Source: Bacteroidaceae bacterium
GTDB lineage: Bacteria; Bacteroidota; Bacteroidia; Bacteroidales; Bacteroidaceae
Reading direction: 5' to 3'
DNA length: 64,000 nucleotides
Assembly (NCBI GenBank): GCA_030843315.1
Contig: JAUUPT010000004.1
Coordinates: 26,982-90,981, forward strand
Shown here: positions 44,228 through 52,951 of the stretch, piece by piece
Position numbering within the stretch: the stretch's first letter is position 1
Layout of the letters: every line of letters starts with the position of its first letter
Translations under genes and position numbers: made by a program
The notes under the pieces: generated by a model
What the model was told of the DNA's origin: nothing
Database searches by the model: none
What the model saw: only the letters and a program-made list of their open reading frames with translations

Positions 44228-46753
44228 ATGAAGAAATTAATGATGTGTGCAGCGTCACTGATGCTTTGTTCCGCTTTGGGAGCCCAGGATTTCAAGATAA
44301 ACTCTTCCGGGTACTTCGAAGATAACGGGGCCAATGTGATGGTGTTCAGTGATGTTTATCCCGAAGGCCACCAGGGAGGTGTGACCTTGGTCTTGAATGG
44401 AGACCGCAGGGCTGCTGCCGGTGATGTGCGTTTTGAGATATCGCAGGGACAGTGGCAAGGATTGCCCAAGATGCGGGGCCGTGTAGTGGACGAGGCTAAC
44501 AACGAAATCCGCGTCACGCTGAGCTATCCCGATTCCACCAAGCACATGGCGGGATTCAACCCCATGCTTTACCCCGATTTTGTATTCAGCTATACCATCA
44601 AGGTGAAAGGCGAGAAAGATTATCTGGTGCTGACCGTTGACCTGGACCAGCCGGTTCCCGAACGTTTTGCCGATAAACTGGGCTTCAACCTGGAGCTGGT
44701 GCCTTCCACTCTCCTGGGCAAGCCCTGGATTATGGACGATAAGACGGGCGTTTTCCCTCATCAGGTAATGGGCCCCACTATGAAGCAAACCTCTAACATG
44801 GAGCATATCGGCGACTTCAATCCTAAAGGCAAAGCCGATTTGGATCAGTTGTTGCTGGACAGAAAGACTTACAACCCGATGATTGCCGACGACATTGTGG
44901 CTGCTCCTTTTGCCACCGGAAAGAAGTTCGTTCTCAATCCGCAGGACGACTTGGCAAAGATTACGATAGAAAGTGAGAAGGGCGACCTGAAGCTGTATGA
45001 TGGCCGTATGAACCACAATAACGGTTGGTTTGTACTGCGCTCGGAGTTCCCCGCAGGAACAAAAGCCGGTGCTGTGAAGTGGATCATCCGCCCCACAGTG
45101 AGCAAAGACTGGAGATATGATCCGGTAGTGCAGACCTCGCAAGTGGGTTACCATCCCGGACAGAAGAAAGTAGCCGTTATCGAGCTGGACAAGCGCGACA
45201 AGAACTTCAAGCAGCCTGCCCTTTACCGCATTGCCGCCGATGGCCGCAAGCTGGTGAAGCAACAGGCAGCCAAGGAATGGGGTGACTTTATGCGTTACCA
45301 TTACTTGCAGTTCGACTTCTCGGAAGTGACCGAAGACGGACTCTACCAGGTGATGTACGGTGATGCCGCTTCTCCCGTATTCCGCATTGCACAGGATGTT
45401 TGGAACACAGGCGTTTGGCAGGCGGAGATAGAATACTTCCTGCCGATACAGATGTGCCACATGCGTGTGAACGAGAAGTACCGCGTATGGCATGACTTCT
45501 GCCACCACGACGACGCCCGCATGGCCAAGACCGACATCAACCATATCGACGGATACGAACAAGGCCCTTCCACGCTATGCCAGTATCAGCCGGGCGACAT
45601 TGTTCCGGGTTTGAACATCGGCGGTTGGCACGATGCAGGCGACTATGACCTGCGTGTGGAGTCACAGGCCGGTGAAGCTTATATCCTTGCCATGGCTTGC
45701 GAGAACTTCGGAGCTTACTGGGACGAGACATCCATCGACTTCGACAAGCAAATCGTAGAACTGCACCAGCCGGACGGCAAGAACGACTTCCTGCAACAGG
45801 TAGAGAACGGTGCAATAACCATCGTAGCCGGTTGGAAGGCTTTGGGACGTCTGTACAGAGGTATCCTTTGCCCCACCGTACGCCAATACGCACACTTGGG
45901 CGATGCATCGGCACACACCGACCACGTCAGTGGTACGGATGATGACCGCTGGGTGTTTACGGAAGACAATCCGGGCCGTGAGTTGCAGGTAGCTGCCCAG
46001 TTGGCAGGTATCTCACGCGTACTGAAAGGCCACAACGATGCATTGGCAGACGATTGCCTTGAGATAGCCCGCGAGCTGTTCAAGACTACCCGCACCGACA
46101 ACAACTGGGTGATGACTGCCAAGATCCATGCAGGCGTAGAGCTCTACCTTGCCACGAAAGAGGCGCAATACCGCGACTTCGTACTGAAACAACAAGATTA
46201 TATCTGCAAGAATATCCGCCAGACAGGCTGGTTCATCGGCCGCTTCGACAAGGCTGTAGGAAATGCACGTTTCAGCAAGGCCATTCGTGCCGCATTGCCC
46301 GCTTTGCAGGCCATGTATGCCGAGTATAGCAACAAGACCCCGTATGGAGTGCCCCACGACAGAGGCAACACCTCTTCCGGTTCTTGGGAACCCCAGCACC
46401 TGGGCTACAACTATTGCTACCTTAATGCTGCTTATCCCGATTTGTTTGCCCCGGATTATATCTTCAACTGTATGCAATACCTGCTGGGTATGCACCCGGG
46501 ACGCAACCAAGCTGCTTTCGTTACCGGTGTAGGTGCCGAAACGATGAAGGCTGCCTACGGTACGAACCGTGCAGACTGGTCGTACATTCCGGGTGGAGTG
46601 TCTCCGGGCACCAACCTGATTCGTCCCGACCTTCCCGAACTGCTCAACTTCCCGTTCTTGTGGCAAGAGGGTGAGTACTGCTTGGGCGGACACGCTACCT
46701 GGTTTATGTACATGACGCTGGCGTCTCAAAAAATACTGAACAGTAATGAATAA
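44228..46753 (+). CDS. Large GH9 glycoside hydrolase, paralogue 2
   Basis: An 841-residue exported enzyme (signal ending LGAQ). Domains match paralogue 1: N-terminal beta module (SSGYFEDNGANVMVFSDVYP), Ig-like CelD_N (SQVGYHPGQKKVAVIE), and GH9 barrel with Asp pair in GGWHDAGDYDLRVE (~467) and donor Glu in EGEYCLGG (~813). It begins five bases after the epimerase stop and overlaps the next gene by eight bases, so it is firmly part of the SusC/SusD operon. The shared N-terminal module with paralogue 1 may be a binding or positioning domain; I do not recognise a family for it. Confidence 0.88.
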   Translation: MKKLMMCAASLMLCSALGAQDFKINSSGYFEDNGANVMVFSDVYPEGHQGGVTLVLNGDRRAAAGDVRFEISQGQWQGLPKMRGRVVDEANNEIRVTLSYPDSTKHMAGFNPMLYPDFVFSYTIKVKGEKDYLVLTVDLDQPVPERFADKLGFNLELVPSTLLGKPWIMDDKTGVFPHQVMGPTMKQTSNMEHIGDFNPKGKADLDQLLLDRKTYNPMIADDIVAAPFATGKKFVLNPQDDLAKITIESEKGDLKLYDGRMNHNNGWFVLRSEFPAGTKAGAVKWIIRPTVSKDWRYDPVVQTSQVGYHPGQKKVAVIELDKRDKNFKQPALYRIAADGRKLVKQQAAKEWGDFMRYHYLQFDFSEVTEDGLYQVMYGDAASPVFRIAQDVWNTGVWQAEIEYFLPIQMCHMRVNEKYRVWHDFCHHDDARMAKTDINHIDGYEQGPSTLCQYQPGDIVPGLNIGGWHDAGDYDLRVESQAGEAYILAMACENFGAYWDETSIDFDKQIVELHQPDGKNDFLQQVENGAITIVAGWKALGRLYRGILCPTVRQYAHLGDASAHTDHVSGTDDDRWVFTEDNPGRELQVAAQLAGISRVLKGHNDALADDCLEIARELFKTTRTDNNWVMTAKIHAGVELYLATKEAQYRDFVLKQQDYICKNIRQTGWFIGRFDKAVGNARFSKAIRAALPALQAMYAEYSNKTPYGVPHDRGNTSSGSWEPQHLGYNYCYLNAAYPDLFAPDYIFNCMQYLLGMHPGRNQAAFVTGVGAETMKAAYGTNRADWSYIPGGVSPGTNLIRPDLPELLNFPFLWQEGEYCLGGHATWFMYMTLASQKILNSNE

Positions 46754-48641
46754 TAAAAACAGGTTAATAGATAGATTTTTGATTCTAAGTCTTTTGCTCT
46801 GCATGGTCTGCAATACGGCCGTGCAGGCTAAAGCTTACAAGAGCTTTAAAGTCTCCATCTACGTCCGCGCTTACGAAGTGGAAAAGATGAAGGACATACA
46901 TTGGTTGGACTCCACCTGGACTGCTATTTCACAGCAGCTGGACGTGGATAAGATATATCTGGAAACGCACCGCGACTTGCTGATAGTGGATGATGCCACT
47001 TTGGAACAAGCCAAGAAGTACTTCCACGACCGGGGCATAGAAACCGCAGGAGGTATCACCTATACCATCGACGAGTCGAATAGCTTTGAAACCTTCTGTT
47101 ACTCCGATCCCGAACACCGCAAGATGGTACAGAAGATTGCCGAGCACACGGCAAAGCACTTCGACGAATTCATCCTGGATGATTTCTTCTTTACCAGTTG
47201 CAAGTCGGAGGTAGAGATAAAGGCCAAAGGAGCGCAAAGCTGGACGGACTACCGCCTGAAGCTGATGACCGAAGCCGGACGCAACCTGGTGCTGAAGCCT
47301 GCAAAGAAAGTGAATCCCAAGGTGAAGGTAATCATCAAATACCCCAACTGGTACGATCACTTCCAAGGCCTGGGCTTCAATCTGGAAGAAGGCCCCCAAC
47401 TCTTCGACGGCGTATGGACGGGAACTGAGACAAGAGATCCCGGCGGCAACCAGCATTTGCAGAATTATTTGAGCTATAACGTTATCCGTTACTTCGATAA
47501 TCTGCGTCCCGGCTACAACGGCGGCGGCTGGGTAGACTCGGGCGGATTGAACCTGGGCATGGACCGCTATGCCGAACAGCTTCACCTGACGATGCTGAGC
47601 AAGACTCCCGAAATTGTGCTCTTTGCTTATCACCAGCTTCTGGGCGTGAAGCTCTCCCCCCGTTTCCGCACTCCCTGGCAGGGCATGGGCACCAGCTTCA
47701 ACTACGATGAAATGACTGCGCCTATCCGCCTGAAGGACGGAACAACAGTTGAGCCCACTACAATGGCACGCATTGCCGACGTAGTGTTGAAGCAGACGGA
47801 TAAGTTGATATATAAGCTGGGCAACCCTGTGGGAATAAAGTCTTATAAGCCCTTCCACTCTACGGGCGACGACTTCTTGCAGAATTATCTGGGTATGATA
47901 GGTCTGCCGATGGATATGCAGCCCACCTTCCCCGAGAACGAGCAAGTGGTGCTCCTGACGGCGCAAGCTGCCAAAGACCCGGAAATCATAGCCAAGATAA
48001 AGAAGCAATTGCAAAGCGGACGGGATGTAGTGATCACAAGCAGCCTGCTGAAAGCCATTCCCGAAAAGATAGCCGATATCTCGGAACTGCGTTGCAGTGA
48101 CTTGAAAGCTCTCGTCTATGACTTCGGCCGTTATGGCGAGGCAGGACGTGACTTGCTGATACCCCAGGTGCTGTATTCTACCAACGATGCTTGGGAAGTG
48201 GTCAGTGCCGGACGTCCGTTGACGGGCGGTGTATCGGGCTATCCCATCTTGTTGAGAGCGCCTTATGCTACCGGAAATATGTACGTCCTCACCGTTCCCG
48301 ATGATATGGGCAATCTGTATGATTATCCTGCCGGGGCGCTGAATGAAATCCGCCGTGTATTGAGCAAGGATGTGGGCATCCATTTGGAAGCTCCTTCCAA
48401 GGTAGGCTTGTTTGTATATGATAACGAGACGCTGGTCGTTGAGAACTTCAATGACGAGCCGGTAGAGATAAGCATTGTTACCGGCGATAAGGTGACGGGA
48501 CTGGAAAACCTGGAGTGTGGCGAAGTTCTCAGTCCGCTTCCTGCTCCGGCGGTAGCATCGAGACGCCCCGTGGCTCCGACGAACTCTTTCCGCGTGATGT
48601 TATTGCCTCATTCTTACAAGGCATTCAAATACAGTAAATAA
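46746..48641 (+). CDS. Unassigned exported protein, probable (beta/alpha)8-barrel hydrolase
   Basis: A 631-residue protein with a signal peptide (ending AVQAK) and no family I can name. The pattern of strands ending in charged residues (SIYVRAYEV, DKIYLETHRD, EFILDDFFF, VIIKYPN, FDGVWTGTETR) fits a TIM barrel, with Asp-Asp after strand 4 and Glu/Asp after strand 6 as candidate catalytic residues. Residues ~400-470 resemble a GATase-like fold (VVLLTAQAAKDPEI), as in several GH-A enzymes. It starts inside the last codons of the GH9 gene and ends the operon. It may be an undescribed glycoside hydrolase; the function is inferred from context. Confidence 0.6.
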   Translation: MNNKNRLIDRFLILSLLLCMVCNTAVQAKAYKSFKVSIYVRAYEVEKMKDIHWLDSTWTAISQQLDVDKIYLETHRDLLIVDDATLEQAKKYFHDRGIETAGGITYTIDESNSFETFCYSDPEHRKMVQKIAEHTAKHFDEFILDDFFFTSCKSEVEIKAKGAQSWTDYRLKLMTEAGRNLVLKPAKKVNPKVKVIIKYPNWYDHFQGLGFNLEEGPQLFDGVWTGTETRDPGGNQHLQNYLSYNVIRYFDNLRPGYNGGGWVDSGGLNLGMDRYAEQLHLTMLSKTPEIVLFAYHQLLGVKLSPRFRTPWQGMGTSFNYDEMTAPIRLKDGTTVEPTTMARIADVVLKQTDKLIYKLGNPVGIKSYKPFHSTGDDFLQNYLGMIGLPMDMQPTFPENEQVVLLTAQAAKDPEIIAKIKKQLQSGRDVVITSSLLKAIPEKIADISELRCSDLKALVYDFGRYGEAGRDLLIPQVLYSTNDAWEVVSAGRPLTGGVSGYPILLRAPYATGNMYVLTVPDDMGNLYDYPAGALNEIRRVLSKDVGIHLEAPSKVGLFVYDNETLVVENFNDEPVEISIVTGDKVTGLENLECGEVLSPLPAPAVASRRPVAPTNSFRVMLLPHSYKAFKYSK

Positions 48642-48708
48642 AGGTAAAGGTAAAAAGATTGTTGATTGTGATTTTTTTTGGGAGGGCTAAGCGCCGGGGA
48701 TGTATTCC

Positions 48709-49518
48709 CTAATGCTTATGCTCTCCCAATATTCTATGTGGCAATGTGCCGTGGCCCAGGAGTTCTATCGGACAGTGGAAGTTACGCTCCAGCCATTCGC
48801 CGCTGATGCCGGTGTCGGGGTGGTAGTCCAGCGTTTCGTTGACGCAGGCGATGGACTTTACCTGTTGCAGCACGGTGCCGATGTCGTGGCTGACGAGGAT
48901 AATGGCGCAATCCTTGTTGATTTCTGCCAGTAGCTCGTAGAGGCGGGCTTCGAAACGCTTGTCGATGTAGGTGCTGGGTTCGTCCAGAATCACCACTTCG
49001 GGGTCGGAGATGATGGCGCGTCCCAGGAGGGCGCGTTGCAGTTGTCCGCCGCTAAGGGCGCCGATGGCGCGTTGCTCCATACCTTCCAGGCCCATGCGGG
49101 CTATCACGGTGCGGGCTTGCTCGCGATGTGCGTCGGTGAAGCGGGAGGTAAGGGATTTCTTGCTGCTCAGTCCCGAGAGGATGACTTCTTCGACGGTGAT
49201 GGGGAACTTGCGGTCGATGCTGTTGTATTGCGGCAGGTAGCCCATGGTGAGTTGGGAGCTGGCAGCCGATGTCTCGGAGCCGGTAGAGTGGCAGGTGCGA
49301 TAACGTATCTCTCCGGCAGTGGGTTTCAGCAGGCCGAGGATGCACTTTATCAACGTGGTTTTTCCTCCGCCGTTCGGTCCGATGATGCCGAGGAAGTCAC
49401 GGTCGTAGACGGTCAGGTTCACGTCGCGCAATACGGTTCGTCCGTCGTAGCCGGCGCTGAGTCCTTTTACTTCGATAACCCCTCGTTCCCCTAAAGGGGA
49501 AGGAGAATGGGTCTGCAT
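48709..49518 (-). CDS. znuC: Metal (zinc) ABC transporter ATP-binding protein
   Basis: A 269-residue ABC ATPase with Walker A GPNGGGKTT, signature LSGGQLQRALLGRA, Walker B VVILDEP and the H-loop LVSHD. It resembles ZnuC/MntB-type ATPases of metal importers. ATG 49518 has an AGGA-type ribosome site; in-frame starts further up (49551, 49647) would begin in repeat DNA. The first residues, SPSPLGERG, are encoded by a palindromic repeat (49477-49510). The zinc-binding-protein gene lies upstream, but no permease gene is found in this run. Confidence 0.85.
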   Translation of the reverse strand: MQTHSPSPLGERGVIEVKGLSAGYDGRTVLRDVNLTVYDRDFLGIIGPNGGGKTTLIKCILGLLKPTAGEIRYRTCHSTGSETSAASSQLTMGYLPQYNSIDRKFPITVEEVILSGLSSKKSLTSRFTDAHREQARTVIARMGLEGMEQRAIGALSGGQLQRALLGRAIISDPEVVILDEPSTYIDKRFEARLYELLAEINKDCAIILVSHDIGTVLQQVKSIACVNETLDYHPDTGISGEWLERNFHCPIELLGHGTLPHRILGEHKH

Positions 49519-49610
49519 TTCATTTTCCTGATGGATAGTATTATTTCCCATATTCTTGCAATTATTGTTTGGCGGAGTACTCTCCTTCCCCTTTAGGGGA
49601 ACGAGGGGCT
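49477..49610. repeat. Inverted pair of GC-rich palindromic repeats at the znuA-znuC junction
   Basis: Copies at 49477-49510 and 49580-49610 contain TTCCCCTAAAGGGGAA and its inverse and face each other across 70 bases. One copy writes the start of the znuC frame, the other the end of the znuA frame. A third copy is at 54305-54335. Confidence 0.85.
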
Positions 49611-50558
49611 GAGCGCCTTCGCCGTATTCAGCATCTCCTCTTCCCAATCATAAGCGAGCGGATTGATACCTACCACCTGCGTGCCTGTCTGCCGGGCAAT
49701 GATATCTGCATTGCGGCGGTCGAACTCGGGCTGAACGAAGATGATGTGTACTTTCTCATCCTTACACGTGTTTATAAGTTCGCGCAGATGTGCGGGAGAC
49801 GGTTCTTTGCCACCCGCTTCAATCGGAATCTGATGCAGGCCGTAGTCGCGGGCAAAGTAAGAAAGTGCCGGATGGTAAATCATGAAAGCACGGTCGGCAC
49901 CGGGAGCGGAGAGCTGCTGGCGGATGAGGCGGTCGGTGTGCTCTATCCGGCGGCAGAGGGTGTCGTAGCGTGCCATATAAAGATCTTTGTTCTCTTGGTC
50001 GAGGGTGCAGAGGGCATCCACTATGTTTCCGGCAATGATTTGGGCATTCTCGGTGGAGTTCCAGATATGCGGCTCTACTCCGATGGCGGAAAGATGCTCT
50101 TCATTGGCGGACTGGTGCTTCTCGTCAGCAGAAGGACTCTCCTCACCGGAAGGTGCTCCGTGGGCGGCGTGTTGATGTACATGGGTATCGTCATAAATCA
50201 GGTCTACGCCCTGCGACATATCGAAGAATTGCAGATGGGGCGCATTGTCCGTCAACTTATCCATCCACGTCTGTTCAAAGCCGATGTAGCCGATGCGGAA
50301 ATAGGCTTTGCTCTTGGCAAGGTCTATGAGTTGTTGCGGAGTGGGGTCGTAAGTCTCCGGGCTGGAGCCTCGGGGCACCATGCTGGTGACGGTGAAGCGG
50401 TCGCCCGCAATGGCCTCGGTGAAGTAGCGCAGAGGTTCTATGGTGACGGTGATAACGGGTTTCCCGTCATCCGTACCGCCTTGCCGGCCTCCTTGTTTGC
50501 AAGAGAGTGCCAGGATAGCTATGAGGAGTAATAAAACGTATTTCTTCATTCCTTTCAT
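49593..50558 (-). CDS. znuA: Zinc ABC transporter substrate-binding lipoprotein (ZnuA-like)
   Basis: A 321-residue protein with a lipobox (LALSC, Cys ~20). It is a TroA/ZnuA-type binding protein with YDDTHVHQHAAHG, a His-rich metal loop, and conserved metal positions HIWNS, YHPALSYFARDYG and FVQPEFDRR. It captures zinc in the envelope and delivers it to the importer. The C-terminal residues (SPSFP) are encoded by a palindromic repeat. The ATPase gene follows; the permease must be elsewhere in the genome if the transporter is complete. Confidence 0.85.
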   Translation of the reverse strand: MKGMKKYVLLLLIAILALSCKQGGRQGGTDDGKPVITVTIEPLRYFTEAIAGDRFTVTSMVPRGSSPETYDPTPQQLIDLAKSKAYFRIGYIGFEQTWMDKLTDNAPHLQFFDMSQGVDLIYDDTHVHQHAAHGAPSGEESPSADEKHQSANEEHLSAIGVEPHIWNSTENAQIIAGNIVDALCTLDQENKDLYMARYDTLCRRIEHTDRLIRQQLSAPGADRAFMIYHPALSYFARDYGLHQIPIEAGGKEPSPAHLRELINTCKDEKVHIIFVQPEFDRRNADIIARQTGTQVVGINPLAYDWEEEMLNTAKALSPSFP

Positions 50559-50589
50559 TCTTCAACTGTCAACTGTCAATTTTTAATTT

Positions 50590-51255
50590 TTAATTCTTAA
50601 TTCCCCTCAGTATCTCCCGCTTTCCACCCGGGGGGCCAGGGAGCCGTTCTACTTTGAATCCTACGGCTTGCAGCATACGGCGAACCACTCCTTTGGCGCA
50701 GTAGGTGGTCAGCACTCCGCCCGCGGACATGGCGTTGTAGAGGTTGCGGAGAATCGTTTCTTCCCACATCTCCGGTTGCTTCTCGGGGGCAAAGGCATCG
50801 AAGTAAACAACGTCGAACGGGGCGCCGTTCATCCTTAACAAGCGGTCGGCGCCGATTGTTTGTACATCTGCCTGTACTTTCCGTAGCTTGAAGCAGGGAG
50901 TGATGGCTACCTCCTCCATCCACGGCGTCCGGTGCAATGCCTCGAACAGCGGATGGTCACTGTAATGCAGCGCGTCCACCTCTTCCCAGGCCAGCGGATA
51001 GAGTTCGATGCCGGTGTAGTGTACGCGGCGTTGCTCCTTCTCGGCAGCCTCCAGGGTGAGCAGTGCATTCAGTCCCGTGCCGAAGCCTATTTCGAGGACG
51101 TGCGGCTCGGTAGCGGTGGCGGCTTTCAGGCCCATGTCGATGAAGATGTGCTGCGACTCCGTACGCGCTCCCTTTACCGAATGATAATGTTCATTCAGTT
51201 CCGGCACAAACAGTGTTGCGCTTCCGTCTTCGGTTCTCTCTATGATTCGTTGCAT
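50590..51255 (-). CDS. mnmD: tRNA-mnm5s2U34 methyltransferase domain protein MnmD
   Basis: A 221-residue SAM-dependent methyltransferase with ELGFGTGLNALLTL... as the glycine motif (EIGFGTGLNALL, residues ~55-66). It has FDAFAPEKQPEMW as the substrate motif and ends GPPGGKREILRG. This is the stand-alone MnmC2-type enzyme making 5-methylaminomethyl-2-thiouridine in tRNA wobble positions. I chose ATG 51255 because the added frame upstream translates the 22-bp repeat array. It is preceded by a YqaA-like gene. Confidence 0.87.
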   Translation of the reverse strand: MQRIIERTEDGSATLFVPELNEHYHSVKGARTESQHIFIDMGLKAATATEPHVLEIGFGTGLNALLTLEAAEKEQRRVHYTGIELYPLAWEEVDALHYSDHPLFEALHRTPWMEEVAITPCFKLRKVQADVQTIGADRLLRMNGAPFDVVYFDAFAPEKQPEMWEETILRNLYNAMSAGGVLTTYCAKGVVRRMLQAVGFKVERLPGPPGGKREILRGIKN

Positions 51256-51352
51256 ATCTATATCCGTCACGTTGTATCTATATATCCGTCGTGCTGCATC
51301 TATATATCCAGCACACTGCATCTATATATCCACCGCGCTGCATCTATAGATG
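51256..51352. repeat. 22-bp tandem repeat array C (ATCTATAKAT core)
   Basis: Units with core starts at 51276, 51298, 51320 and 51342 are exactly 22 bp apart, with a partial unit at 51256 (20 bp away). The array fills the yqaA-mnmD gap completely and reaches the mnmD start codon, so it lies in the mnmD 5' leader. Same family as arrays A and B. Confidence 0.85.
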
Positions 51353-51362
51353 CACCACGGCG

Positions 51363-51839
51363 TCAATGTATCATTGAAATCGCCCCTTCCATCATCCACA
51401 GCAGTGCCATATATCGTATCAGTTTTCCTACGAACATCGACGTCACCGTCAGTGGCAGGTTGCTGCGCATAAAGCCCAGTGCGATGGAGATGACACTGCC
51501 GATGATAGGCAGGAAAGCGAAGAAAGCCATCAGTGCACCCTTCCCCTGGAGGAAGTGTTGCATCTTGTCTATCTTTTCCCCCTTCACATGGAAGTATTTC
51601 TCTATCCAGTCTATCCGCCCCAGGTGGCCCATGTAGTAGCACGTCATGCCTCCCAGCACATTGCCCACCGTGGCGGCAAGCACGCAGCCCATGGGGTGCA
51701 GTCCCAACTGTACCAGTCCTACCAGCACCAACTCGGAACTGAACGGGATGACACTGCCTGCCAGCAGCGCGGAGACGAACATGCCCCAATATCCCCAGTC
51801 TATCAGGAGTTGTATCAGTGTATCTATAAAAGTGTCCAT
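51363..51839 (-). CDS. YqaA/DedA-like small membrane protein (VTT domain)
   Basis: A 158-residue protein with about four hydrophobic stretches and the SNARE-associated/VTT signature (VSALLAGSVIPFSSELVLVG, then FFAFLPIIGSVISIALG with a re-entrant hairpin). Family members are membrane flippase or transport-like proteins of uncertain function. It overlaps the upstream membrane-protein gene by 16 bases, so both are co-translated. It sits before the repeat array in the mnmD leader. Confidence 0.8.
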   Translation of the reverse strand: MDTFIDTLIQLLIDWGYWGMFVSALLAGSVIPFSSELVLVGLVQLGLHPMGCVLAATVGNVLGGMTCYYMGHLGRIDWIEKYFHVKGEKIDKMQHFLQGKGALMAFFAFLPIIGSVISIALGFMRSNLPLTVTSMFVGKLIRYMALLWMMEGAISMIH

Positions 51840-52819
51840 AGGTTGAATCCGAATAAGGCGAATAGCCCGATGAGTGAAAGGATAAAGAATATATTGGAAC
51901 TGCGGTTATTGGTCAATACAAACAAATGTCCCGCCAGGATGCTGACGCCGATAAGCAGCAGCGACAGCAGATGAACGCCCAATGCCGGTTGCAGCACAAC
52001 GTAGGCAAAGAGGCAGAAGTTGAGGAATATCAGGAAGTGCAGATAGCTGCGTGTGCGTATCTTGTCCTCATAGCCTGCTACCAGGCAGTGCGTTGCGCTG
52101 ACGATGAACAGCAGGAACAGATATCCCAGAGTTGCCAGTTCCCACGGCTGGAAGTCGAACCGCAGGGGGGCGAACGTCACCAGTTCCCGGAAGGGCTGGT
52201 AGAACAATTCCATCTGCCCGTAGAAGAATGCATGTCCCAGCAGAAACCAGTAGGGCACGCTCCAGCCCACCAGTGAGGCGAAGAAGCTCTTGGGATGGAG
52301 CGACTGGAAGCTGTAGGCGCCTATCCAGAAGATGGGAGCAAACAGCATGAGTTGCGGAAAGAGGAGGCTGCCCAGCCCGATGAATACGAAGGCATGGAAG
52401 AGATATCCCGTGGGACGTGCCTGCTGGTAACTCTTGAACAGAAAGAACAGGGCTATCAGGAAGGCTGCCGCCGCCAGGTCTCCCGCATACAGAATGTGTA
52501 TGCTGGGGCAGACGGCTATCAGCAGGAAGTAGACGGAGGTTTGCACCGACGCCCGCATGCGGATGATGGCAAATGCGTTGTTCAGCTCTATAAGGAAGTA
52601 CCCGATGACGCTGTACAGCACGAAACTGCAAATGCGGCTGGCCCAGGTGGGGATGCAGAAGTGGCAGAACGTTTCCCATAGAGGGTAGCCGCTCTTCTGT
52701 GTCTCCATTTCGGGCAATAGTACGCTCGTCAGTATCCAGCAGGCTACTGATATCAGGATGGCAGCGGGCAGCGTGAAGCGTCCCGTGGTGATCCGGTTCT
52801 GAAATCGTTTGCTTCTCAT
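51824..52819 (-). CDS. Multi-pass membrane protein of unknown function
   Basis: A 331-residue protein with eight to ten hydrophobic helices; aromatic-rich, with few loops (VACWILTSVLLPEM, FFLFKSYQQARPTGYLF). No motif points to a family or activity. A small conserved-looking basic segment KSYQQARPTG lies mid-protein. It starts downstream of purD and overlaps the YqaA-like gene. Its role may be in envelope biogenesis, but this is a guess from its neighbours. Confidence 0.7.
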   Translation of the reverse strand: MRSKRFQNRITTGRFTLPAAILISVACWILTSVLLPEMETQKSGYPLWETFCHFCIPTWASRICSFVLYSVIGYFLIELNNAFAIIRMRASVQTSVYFLLIAVCPSIHILYAGDLAAAAFLIALFFLFKSYQQARPTGYLFHAFVFIGLGSLLFPQLMLFAPIFWIGAYSFQSLHPKSFFASLVGWSVPYWFLLGHAFFYGQMELFYQPFRELVTFAPLRFDFQPWELATLGYLFLLFIVSATHCLVAGYEDKIRTRSYLHFLIFLNFCLFAYVVLQPALGVHLLSLLLIGVSILAGHLFVLTNNRSSNIFFILSLIGLFALFGFNLWTLL

Positions 52820-52951
52820 AAGCCTCTCCCCCGACCCCTCCCCCGTAGGGAGGGGAGGTTAAGTTACTTTTGTTTTATATTTACCGTTTACATTCACAAT
52901 CTATCTCTATTCCCCTCCCTACGGGGGAGGGGTTAGGGGAGAGGCTTTTAG
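52819..52951. repeat. Inverted pair of C/G-rich palindromic repeats downstream of purD
   Basis: Arms at ~52822-52861 (CCTCTCCCCCGACCCCTCCC...) and ~52911-52948 (its complement) face each other across ~50 AT-rich bases. The right arm touches the end of purD. It is probably a terminator-like structure for purD. Confidence 0.75.
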
